20,422 nt of DNA from DASRDS01 sp035569435 (GTDB taxonomy: Bacteria; Gemmatimonadota; Gemmatimonadetes; Gemmatimonadales; Gemmatimonadaceae). How positions within the stretch are numbered: position 1 is the stretch's first letter; every line of letters starts with the position of its first letter. A model generated the notes under the pieces. That model worked only from the letters and a program-made list of their open reading frames with translations. It did no database searches and was not told the DNA's origin. This document shows, piece after piece, positions 14,182 through 20,422 of the stretch. The translations under genes and the position numbers were made by a program. The stretch spans positions 1-20,422 of the forward strand of contig DATMNB010000285.1 of NCBI GenBank assembly GCA_035569435.1, written 5' to 3'.

Positions 14182-15152
14182 GGGTGGGGAAATTGCACGG
14201 CCACCAGCAATTCCGCCGGGAGACGTGGGGGAACTGTTACACGTAAGGTCGCGCCGAGGCGGGCGAGGTGGATGTCGTGGCGTGCGCCGCAGGTGCAGAG
14301 CCAGGATGTGTTCACATCGATGTGTGGCGTTGGCGTCCGCAGTGGACCCGCGGTGAGCACATAGGGACACATGGGCCCGCAGCCGAATCGCAGCCACACC
14401 ATCCCATCTCCCTTGCATGGAATCAGGCCGTGGCGGTCGGGCTCTGTGAAACGCACGGCCATTTGGCCGCTGCCCATGGTCACCGGTCGTACGGGTGGTG
14501 GAGAGACCGCGCGGAGAATGGTCGCGCCGTATACCGCCGTCGCGCCAGCCGCGGTCAACGCGTTGGCGCAGGCATTGAGCGTGGCGCCGGTCGTGACTAC
14601 ATCATCGGCAATGATCACCGCGCGTCCACGCACGCGTGCACCCCATCGTACGCCATAGGCGCCCTGGCTCTGCTCGTGGCGAGCTCGCCGTCCCATGCCG
14701 GTCTGGTGAATGTCCCGCAGCTTGCGCAGCAGATCGAGCCGCGGCGTGAGCGAGGGGATGGACTGCGCGGCCAGCGCAGTCAGCGTGCGCGCGTGTGGTC
14801 GGCCGCCGCGGTACGAGGGCACGGGTGCGACAAGCGTTCCCTCCGGCAACGTGTGGGACTCGATGAGCGCCGCGAGGCTTTCGTGGAGGGCATCCACGAG
14901 CGGGGCTTCCAGGCTCTCCCAATCGTCGCGGCGCTCCTTGTATGCGATCAGCGGCCGCACCGCGCGCCCGCCGCGGGCGCGGTACGTGGCTGTGGCGGCG
15001 AGGACGCCGTGCTCGCCGCGGAGTGTGGCCGCGGCGCAGCGGCGGCAGGTCAAAGTGTCGCCGTCGAAAATCCAAATGTCTTCGCCAACATCGTCATTGG
15101 CGCACCGATGACAGCGCCGATCCGCAACCCGATCCCACCCCCAGAGCGTCAC
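14178..15152 (-). CDS. ComF-like phosphoribosyltransferase with C-terminal extension
   Basis: The 324-residue protein resembles ComF, a phosphoribosyltransferase-fold protein linked to DNA uptake. An N-terminal zinc ribbon (C14/C17 and C36/C39) is followed by APVPSYRGGRPHARTL, the TGMGRRARHEQSQGAY loop and the PRPP-binding motif VIIADDVVTTGAT at 179-191. About 110 extra residues follow, with CGPMC and SWLCTCGARHD, which may bind another metal. Ordinary ComF ends shortly after the PRPP motif. The GTG at 15152 is the outermost available start. Transcription runs away from egtB across a 144-bp gap and on into the nuclease-like gene, to which it is coupled by an ATGA overlap. Confidence 0.82.
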   Translation of the reverse strand: MTLWGWDRVADRRCHRCANDDVGEDIWIFDGDTLTCRRCAAATLRGEHGVLAATATYRARGGRAVRPLIAYKERRDDWESLEAPLVDALHESLAALIESHTLPEGTLVAPVPSYRGGRPHARTLTALAAQSIPSLTPRLDLLRKLRDIHQTGMGRRARHEQSQGAYGVRWGARVRGRAVIIADDVVTTGATLNACANALTAAGATAVYGATILRAVSPPPVRPVTMGSGQMAVRFTEPDRHGLIPCKGDGMVWLRFGCGPMCPYVLTAGPLRTPTPHIDVNTSWLCTCGARHDIHLARLGATLRVTVPPRLPAELLVAVQFPHP

Positions 15153-15282
15153 CCGGGAACCCTGCCCCGTCCACGGGCATTATGTGACATCGAAACGACG
15201 CGTCCGCCCCCAAGATGTTGAGCCCGCTGGGATGGCTCGCTTCCTGCCATTCGCAGGGGCTTTATTACCTGCATGTTGTCTC

Positions 15283-15289
15283 AGGGAGG
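15283..15289 (+). promoter_or_regulatory. Shine-Dalgarno that sets the egtB start
   Basis: AGGGAGG lies 7 bases before the ATG at 15297 and therefore favours this start over the in-frame ATG at 15273, which has no such site. This is the only gap in front of the five-gene egt/ABC run, so the operon promoter should lie in 15153-15282. I see no convincing -35/-10 pair there. Confidence 0.7.
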
Positions 15290-15296
15290 CCCGTCG

Positions 15297-16634
15297 ATGT
15301 CGTCCACGATCCTGCACGCCGCGTCACCATTGGCCGACGCTGTCGCGGAACTATTGCGCGAAGCCCGGGCGCGGACGTTGCTGCTCATTGCCCCGCTCTC
15401 GGATGACGAGCTCAGGGCGCAACACGATCCGTTGCTCAGCCCACTCGTGTGGGACATGGGTCACATCGCGGGATTCGAGGAGCTCTGGCTCACGCGCAAC
15501 CTTGATGGCCCGATCGAGTTCGTGGAGATGCCGGGATTGTACAACCCGTTTGAGCACCCGCGCCGCGAGCGCGGCGCACTGGTGCTGCCCGGCCGCGCCG
15601 AGGTGATTGCGCATCTCGCCGCGGTCCGCGCCAAGGTGCTCGAGCGCCTCGCCACGACCGACTTCGATAGTGGATCACCCCTGTTACGGGACGGTTACGT
15701 CTATCGCATGGTCGCCCAACACGAGGCCCAGCACAACGAAACGATGTTGCAGACGATGCAACTGATGCAGGGCCGCGGGTATCGCCCAGCCGAGCGACGC
15801 GATCCACCGGTGGCGCGCGATCAGGCGTTGGCGCTGGCCGGCGTGCGGGGCGCGATGGTGCGCGTGCCGGGCGGCACGTACGCGATCGGGACGCACGATC
15901 GCTCGGCGGCCTACGATAATGAGCGCCCGCGGCACGCGGTGACGCTCGCACCCTATCGGATCGACATCACGCCGGTCACCAATGGCCAATATCTGCGGTT
16001 CATTGCCGACGGCGGTTACAGTCGGCCTGAGCTCTGGTCGGAGGCCGGGCGCGCGTGGCTCGCCGAGTCGAGGGTGGATGCGCCGATGTATTGGGAGCTC
16101 ACGGAGGGCGTGTGGTCGACGCGGATGATGGATCGGCGTGGGCCGGTCGATCCGGCGCATCCGGTCTCGCACGTCACGTACTACGAAGCCGACGCCTTCG
16201 CGCGGTGGGCCGGGAAGCGCCTGCCGACGGAAGCCGAGTGGGAGGTCGCGGCCACGTGGGATCCGGCGACGGGTGCGCCGCGCGCATATCCATGGGGCGA
16301 GGACGCGCCGACCGAGCGTATCGGCAACATCGATCAGCTGACGTTTGGCACGACGCCGGTCGGCACGTACCCGCGCAACGTGTCGCCGTTTGGCTGCTAC
16401 GGAATGATCGGCGACGTGTGGGAGTGGACGTCGAGCGATTTTGGGCCGTACCCCGGGTACGAGACGTTCCCGTATGCCGAGTACTCCGAGGTGTTTTTCG
16501 GCAGCGAGTACAAGGTGCTCCGCGGCGGATCGTGGGCGACGCGGGCCGGTGTGGCGCGGACCACGTTCCGGAACTGGGACTATCCGATCCGGCGGCAGAT
16601 TTTCAGCGGCTTTCGGTGCGCGGCTGATGTCTGA
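15297..16634 (+). CDS. egtB: Ergothioneine sulfoxide synthase EgtB
   Basis: EgtB is the non-haem iron enzyme that joins hercynine to a thiol donor (gamma-glutamylcysteine or cysteine) with oxygen. The 445-residue protein has a DinB-like N-terminal domain carrying the iron ligands H56 (VWDMGHIAGFEELW) and H142/H146 (QHEAQHNETM). These fall at almost the same spacing as in mycobacterial EgtB (H51, H134, H138). The FGE-sulfatase-like C-terminal domain (about 183-445) shows VRVPGGTYAIGT, RLPTEAEWEVAA, YPWGED, CYGMIGDVWEWTSSDF, VLRGGSWAT and SGFRCAADV. It overlaps egtD by 8 bases. The adjoining egtA-like gene points to gamma-glutamylcysteine as the sulfur donor. Confidence 0.96.
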   Translation: MSSTILHAASPLADAVAELLREARARTLLLIAPLSDDELRAQHDPLLSPLVWDMGHIAGFEELWLTRNLDGPIEFVEMPGLYNPFEHPRRERGALVLPGRAEVIAHLAAVRAKVLERLATTDFDSGSPLLRDGYVYRMVAQHEAQHNETMLQTMQLMQGRGYRPAERRDPPVARDQALALAGVRGAMVRVPGGTYAIGTHDRSAAYDNERPRHAVTLAPYRIDITPVTNGQYLRFIADGGYSRPELWSEAGRAWLAESRVDAPMYWELTEGVWSTRMMDRRGPVDPAHPVSHVTYYEADAFARWAGKRLPTEAEWEVAATWDPATGAPRAYPWGEDAPTERIGNIDQLTFGTTPVGTYPRNVSPFGCYGMIGDVWEWTSSDFGPYPGYETFPYAEYSEVFFGSEYKVLRGGSWATRAGVARTTFRNWDYPIRRQIFSGFRCAADV

Positions 16635-17598
16635 TACATCGCTGGCCGTCAAGTGTGCTGACCCGGCGATGCTCGCCGAGGTGCGCGAGGGATTGCTGCG
16701 CGCACAGAAGGAGATTTCGCCCAAGTACTTCTACGATCACCGCGGGTCGCTGCTGTTCGAGGCGATCACGCGGCTCCCGGAGTACTATCTGACGCGGACC
16801 GAGCGGGCGTTGCTCACGCGGGTCGCGCCGGCGCTCGCGCGGTCGATCGGGCCGCGGTCGTTGGTCGAGCTCGGGGCCGGGAGCGCCGACAAGACGCGGA
16901 TCGTGCTCGATGCGCTGCATCCGGAGTCGCTGGTCTACGTGCCTGTCGATGTCAGCGCGGCGTTTCTCGATGAGACGGCCACGCGGCTTCGCGCCGAGTA
17001 TCCGGGGCTGCATGTCGAGCCGGTGGTGGCGGATCTGAGTGACGACGCGCCCGGGGCGCGGCCGTTCGCGCCACGCTCACTGCCGCATCCGACGCTGGTG
17101 GCGTTCCTCGGGAGCACGATCGGGAATTTTGACGATGATGCCGCCGTGCGACTGTTGCGGCGGGTCCGCGGCGGGATGCGCGTTGACGACCGGCTGCTCC
17201 TGGGCGCCGATCTGGTGAAGGACGTGGCGGTGATCGAGGCCGCGTACAACGACGCGCAGGGCGTGACGGCGGAGTTCAACCGGAACATGCTGCGCGTGCT
17301 CAACCACGAGCTGGGTGCGACATTCGATCCCGATGCATTCGAGCATTGGGCGTTTTATAACGCCGCGGCCGGGCGGATCGAGATGCATCTCGTGGCGGAC
17401 GCCGACCAATGTGTTGGCATCCCCGGCGTCGGGACGATTCCGGTACGGCGGGGCGAGTCGATTCGCACGGAGGTCAGTAACAAGTACGACCGGCCGCGGC
17501 TCACGCGGATGCTCCTCGCCGCGGATCTGGATATTGCGGAGTGGGAGACCGACGACGCCGGTGGGTACGCGCTCGTCGTTGCCAGACCGTGCGCGTAG
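16627..17598 (+). CDS. egtD: L-histidine N-alpha-trimethyltransferase EgtD
   Basis: EgtD makes hercynine by adding three methyl groups from SAM to histidine, the first step of ergothioneine synthesis. The 323-residue product is the usual length (about 321 in mycobacteria). It has KYFYDHRGSLLFEAI and LPEYYLTRTE at the N terminus, the SAM loop LVELGAGSADKT (79-90), LGSTIGNF (161-168) whose Asn167 matches the histidine-binding Asn, the AEFNRNMLRVLN helix, and TEVSNKY (281-287) with E282 and S284. In the mycobacterial enzyme the corresponding Glu and Ser contact histidine. The ATG at 16627 lies inside the egtB 3' end (8-base overlap), so the two are translationally coupled. Confidence 0.97.
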   Translation: MSDTSLAVKCADPAMLAEVREGLLRAQKEISPKYFYDHRGSLLFEAITRLPEYYLTRTERALLTRVAPALARSIGPRSLVELGAGSADKTRIVLDALHPESLVYVPVDVSAAFLDETATRLRAEYPGLHVEPVVADLSDDAPGARPFAPRSLPHPTLVAFLGSTIGNFDDDAAVRLLRRVRGGMRVDDRLLLGADLVKDVAVIEAAYNDAQGVTAEFNRNMLRVLNHELGATFDPDAFEHWAFYNAAAGRIEMHLVADADQCVGIPGVGTIPVRRGESIRTEVSNKYDRPRLTRMLLAADLDIAEWETDDAGGYALVVARPCA

Positions 17599-18785
17599 CA
17601 GGCCACTGCGATCCGCGGCTCGACCGGCTGCGGGCGCTGGCGTTCGCGCCGCGGCCGATCGGAGCCCCGCGTCGCATCGGCGCGGAGATCGAATGGATCC
17701 CCATCGATCCCGCCACGCGGCGCGTGCTGCCGGTGGCCACGTCGGTCGCTATGCTGCGGGCCGCCGGGCGCGGCGAATGGTGCGAGGAGATGACGCCGTC
17801 GGGGGCGCCGCGGTTCGTCCTCGCCGACCGGTCGGCGCTGTCATTCGAGCCCGGGGGGCAGATCGAGTACAGCAGTCCGCCGTCGACGTCGGCTTCCGAG
17901 GTCGTGGCACGAATGCGCGCCGTGGTCGCGCGCTTGAGCGAGTTCACGCTGCTGACGGTGGGGCTCGATCCGGTGAATCCGCCCGAGCATGCGCCGCTGC
18001 AGTTGGGCGGTGCGCGGTACTGTGGCATGGACGCGTATTTCCGCACGATCGGGCCCGCGGGCGCGCGCATGATGCGGCAGACGGCCGCCTATCAGGTGAG
18101 CCTCGACCGGGGCGCCGACCCGGGGGCGGAGTGGCGTCTGCTCAATGCGCTGGCGCCGTACGCGGTGGCGACGTTTGCCAACTCGCCACGGTATGCGGGG
18201 GCTGACACAGGGCACCAGAGCTATCGCGCGCACACGTGGCGGACGCTCGATCCGACGCGCACGGGCGTATTCAGAGGCGGGGACGGCGATCCGGCCGCCG
18301 AGTATCTGGCGTTCGCGCTCCGGGCGCGGACCATTCTCGATCCGTCGCATGCGCCGTTTGGCGAGCTGGCACTCGGCGACGCGGCGTGGGAGACGCATCT
18401 CACGACGTTGTTCCCCGAGGTGCGGCCGCGCGGGACGTTCGAGCTGCGGTCGGCCGATGCGGTCGATCCGTCCTGGTACGCCGCGCCGTTGGCGTGGCTT
18501 GGTGGGTTGGTCTATGACCCGGTGACAGCGCGTGCCGCCGCTGACCTGGTGGGTGAGGCGGATGCCGATCGGCTGGTGCGCGCCGGCGTCGCGGGGCTCA
18601 AGGATCCGCTGATCGCGGCGGTGGCGTGTGACCTGAGCGACCTGGCCGCGGACGGCTGTCGGCGACTGGGGCCGGCGTTCATTGATCCCGTCGAGCTCGA
18701 GCAGACCAGCGACTTGTTTGACCGCTACACGCGACGTGGTCGGTCTCCCGCGGACGATACGCGCTCGGTGACTGCGCCCTCGTGA
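17589..18785 (+). CDS. egtA: Glutamate-cysteine ligase, EgtA-type
   Basis: The 398-residue product is a GCS2/EgtA-type ATP-grasp-like glutamate-cysteine ligase, which makes gamma-glutamylcysteine as the sulfur donor for EgtB. Visible features are RRIGAEIEWIP (about 28-38) with the metal/ATP acidic residues, the SFEPGGQIEYSSPPS strand, AYQVSLDRG, and APYAVATFANSPRYAG with TGHQSYRAHTWRTLD, which match the substrate-site segments of the family. The chosen start is the GTG at 17589, which overlaps egtD by 10 bases. An earlier in-frame ATG at 17541 would add a basic segment read out of frame from egtD. No clear Shine-Dalgarno is seen. Its place directly after egtD supports the Egt role over a general glutathione role. 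Confidence 0.88.
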   Translation: MRVAGHCDPRLDRLRALAFAPRPIGAPRRIGAEIEWIPIDPATRRVLPVATSVAMLRAAGRGEWCEEMTPSGAPRFVLADRSALSFEPGGQIEYSSPPSTSASEVVARMRAVVARLSEFTLLTVGLDPVNPPEHAPLQLGGARYCGMDAYFRTIGPAGARMMRQTAAYQVSLDRGADPGAEWRLLNALAPYAVATFANSPRYAGADTGHQSYRAHTWRTLDPTRTGVFRGGDGDPAAEYLAFALRARTILDPSHAPFGELALGDAAWETHLTTLFPEVRPRGTFELRSADAVDPSWYAAPLAWLGGLVYDPVTARAAADLVGEADADRLVRAGVAGLKDPLIAAVACDLSDLAADGCRRLGPAFIDPVELEQTSDLFDRYTRRGRSPADDTRSVTAPS

Positions 18786-19519
18786 ACGACCCCGCGTCGT
18801 TGCGCGCGGAGGATCTCTCGAAACGATTCGGCACGGCAGTCGCCCTCGATCACATCTCGATCACGGTGCCTGCCGGCGAGTGTCTGGCGTTGATCGGCGA
18901 GAGTGGGTCCGGAAAGACCACGCTGCTCCGATCGCTCAATCGCATGGTCGAGCCGGACAGCGGGACGGTATACGTGGACGAGCGGCCGACGCGCGACGTC
19001 GACCCCGTGGCGCTGCGGCGCCGGATGGGATACGTGCCCCAGGACGGCGGACTCTTGCCGCACTGGCGCGTGCGGCGGAACGTCGGGCTCGTGCCGTGGC
19101 TCGCGGGCGATCATGCATCCGGGGCGCGGGCGGACGAGGCGCTGCGTCTGGTCGGCATGGATCCCGCCGTGTACGCCGAGCGGTGGCCGAGTGAGCTGTC
19201 GGGCGGGCAGCGGCAGCGGGTGGCGATTGCGCGGGCGCTGGCCGCGCGGCCTGGCATCCTGCTGCTGGATGAGCCGTTCGGGGCGCTCGATGCCATCACG
19301 CGGGCCGAGTTGCACGACATGTTCTTGCAGTTGCACGCTGAGCTGGGGATGACGGCGGTGCTGGTCACGCACGACATCCGGGAGGCGATCGTCCTCGCTG
19401 ACGAGATCGCGGTGGTGCATGCCGGTCGCGTCGAGCAGCAGACGACGCCCCAACTCCTGCTCGCTGCGCCGGCCACGCCGTACGTGGCCGCCCTGTTGGC
19501 GCGGGCGGGCGTCACGTGA
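18782..19519 (+). CDS. ABC transporter ATPase of the OpuC/EgtV (betaine-type) family
   Basis: This 245-residue ATPase has all motor motifs: Walker A GESGSGKTT (39-47), Q-loop YVPQDGGLLPHW, signature LSGGQRQR, Walker B ILLLDEPFGALD and H-loop VTHD. The DGGLLPHWRVRRNV segment and the closing of the protein resemble OpuCA/ProV-type subunits of osmoprotectant uptake systems. The ergothioneine importer subunit EgtV belongs to this same group. It lacks the C-terminal CBS domains of many OpuCA/ProV proteins. The GTG start overlaps the egtA stop (GTGA) and its own stop overlaps the next start (GTGA). This tight coupling to egtBDA suggests a substrate such as ergothioneine, hercynine or a related betaine, but that is inference. 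Confidence 0.93.
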   Translation: MNDPASLRAEDLSKRFGTAVALDHISITVPAGECLALIGESGSGKTTLLRSLNRMVEPDSGTVYVDERPTRDVDPVALRRRMGYVPQDGGLLPHWRVRRNVGLVPWLAGDHASGARADEALRLVGMDPAVYAERWPSELSGGQRQRVAIARALAARPGILLLDEPFGALDAITRAELHDMFLQLHAELGMTAVLVTHDIREAIVLADEIAVVHAGRVEQQTTPQLLLAAPATPYVAALLARAGVT

Positions 19520-20422
19520 AACGTCTCTGGTTGGTGATGGCGCTCGTTGGTCCGCACGATCGGCCGGTCGTCGTCGCGTCAAAGCCATTTGGCGAGTCGT
19601 ACATCTTAGCCGAGATGTTCGCGCAGCTGCTGGAGGCTCGGGGGCTGCGCGTCGATCGGCGGGTGGGGCTCGGGGCGACGGCGGTCGCCTATGGCGCGCT
19701 CCGTACCGGGGCGATCGACGTCTATCCGGAGTACACCGGCACGGGTCTTCTCGTCATCGTCGGCGATCCGCCGCAATCGGATCCGCGCGCGGTGTTTGCC
19801 CGCGTGTTCACGGTCTGCCGCGATCGCGACGGCACGCGGTGGCTGCCGCCGCTTGGCTTCGAGAACACGTACGCGGTCGCCGTCCGCCGCGCCACGGCCG
19901 ACTCGTTGCACCTCGCGACGCTGAGCGATCTCGCCCGCGTCGGCGGCCGGCTGCGTGCGGGGTTCACGGCGGATTTCATCGGGCGCGCCGACGGGTTGCC
20001 CGGGCTTGCGCAGCACTATGGGCTCCATCTCCGCGACGTCCACGCTCTCGCGCCGGCCGTGAAATATCAGGCCCTGGCGGCCGGCGCCGTCGATGTCATC
20101 GACGGATACTCGACCGATGGGCTCATCGCGCGCTACGATCTGACGGTCTTGAGCGACGACCGGCATTTCTTTCCGCCCTACGAGGCCGCCGCCGTGGTCA
20201 GTGCCGCGCTCCAGCGCGATGATCCGCGCGCCGTGGCGGCGCTGACCGAGCTGAGTGGACTCATCGACGTCGGCCGCATGCGCGATCTCAATCGCCGCCT
20301 CGAGGTCGACGGCGCGCCGGTCGCTACGATCGCCCACGACGCGCTGACGGCGCTGGGGCTTCTGGGCGGCGACGTGACCGCCAGGACGACGCCAGGGCGC
20401 GAGGGCGTGCTCGCCTACATCG
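19516..20422 (+). CDS. OpuC/EgtU-like substrate-binding protein, 3' truncated by window
   Basis: The frame stays open for 302 codons to the window end. It encodes an OpuAC/OpuCC-type periplasmic binding domain: VVVASKPFGESYILAEM near the start, DVYPEYTGTG (68-77), PLGFENTYAVAV, KYQALAAGAVDVIDGYSTDG (to about 202) and the closing PVATIAHDALTALGLL. Such domains hold quaternary-ammonium ligands in an aromatic cage. The leader is only KRLWLVMALVG and is a poor signal peptide. After the binding domain the frame continues (GREGVLAYI...), so it may be fused to a permease domain downstream, an order opposite to EgtU, where the permease is N-terminal. The GTG start overlaps the ATPase stop. Confidence 0.88.
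   Translation, partial: MKRLWLVMALVGPHDRPVVVASKPFGESYILAEMFAQLLEARGLRVDRRVGLGATAVAYGALRTGAIDVYPEYTGTGLLVIVGDPPQSDPRAVFARVFTVCRDRDGTRWLPPLGFENTYAVAVRRATADSLHLATLSDLARVGGRLRAGFTADFIGRADGLPGLAQHYGLHLRDVHALAPAVKYQALAAGAVDVIDGYSTDGLIARYDLTVLSDDRHFFPPYEAAAVVSAALQRDDPRAVAALTELSGLIDVGRMRDLNRRLEVDGAPVATIAHDALTALGLLGGDVTARTTPGREGVLAYI

Noticed and set aside
14182..14418. N-terminal extension of the nuclease-like gene to an earlier start
   Set aside because: The added residues are Arg/His/Pro-rich, lie inside the ComF-like coding region, and would bury the hydrophobic leader and Trp/His zinc ligands that define the start at 14181.
15263..15268. Possible -10 box TATTAC upstream of egtB
   Set aside because: The matching -35 region (TTCCTG at 16-bp spacing) is a poor match, so a promoter call is not supported by sequence alone.
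15243..15272. Alternative short stems (CCTGC/GCAGG/CCTGC) in the egtB leader, as in an attenuator or riboswitch
   Set aside because: Stems are only 5 bp and easily occur by chance in GC-rich DNA; no known riboswitch core is visible.
19508..19523. Second parS-like site (GTCACGTGAAACG) at the ATPase/binding-protein junction
   Set aside because: It has four mismatches to the 16-bp consensus, is not palindromic outside the CACGTG core, and the bases are explained by the overlapping stop and start codons.

Overview
The window is a GC-rich, very gene-dense bacterial segment. Most neighbouring genes overlap by 1 to 10 bases (TGATG, GTGA and ATGA junctions). The mix of genes (Tat-exported TldD/PmbA pair, EutBC, ergothioneine genes, type IV pilin, ComF) fits an aerobic Gram-negative-type soil or water bacterium. 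Codon style and protein flavour suggest Gemmatimonadota or a nearby phylum, but there is no rRNA or marker gene to prove it. No mobile elements, tRNAs, rRNAs or CRISPR arrays were seen, and no stretch over 300 bases lacks a gene.

Layout. (1) 1-210: the tail of an FkbM-type methyltransferase, convergent with and overlapping eutC. (2) 150-2260, minus strand: eutB-eutC, the cobalamin-dependent ethanolamine ammonia-lyase. A perfect 18-bp palindrome matching the ParB-binding parS consensus lies in the first codons of eutC. (3) 2291-2831: a VOC-fold protein ending in a strong hairpin terminator. (4) 2948-4789: a large predicted lipoprotein with an Ig-like and a propeller-like part, convergent with csaA (4779-5111, minus).

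(5) 5144-13343, plus strand: a possible single transcription unit. It starts with a Tat-signalled TldD-type metallopeptidase and its PmbA/TldE-like partner. After 13 bp comes a tightly coupled four-gene signalling module: a response-regulator/thioredoxin-reductase fusion, a cNMP-fold histidine kinase, a stand-alone UBP-type zinc finger, and a second paralogous cNMP-fold kinase. A type IV pilin-like gene follows. The only receiver domain in the module is fused to the flavoenzyme, so the kinases may act directly on a redox enzyme. Both kinases share an apparent insertion of about 100 residues in the dimerization/phosphotransfer region. (6) 13351-15152, minus strand: a ComF-like phosphoribosyltransferase with an unusual C-terminal extension, then a zinc-dependent nuclease/phospholipase-like protein.

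(7) 15297-20422, plus strand: egtB-egtD-egtA for ergothioneine synthesis, followed without any gap by an OpuC/EgtV-like ABC ATPase and an OpuC/EgtU-like substrate-binding protein that runs off the window. This looks like a combined ergothioneine (or hercynine/betaine) biosynthesis-plus-uptake operon. It and the redox-signalling module are the two most interesting systems here; both concern thiol/redox biology.
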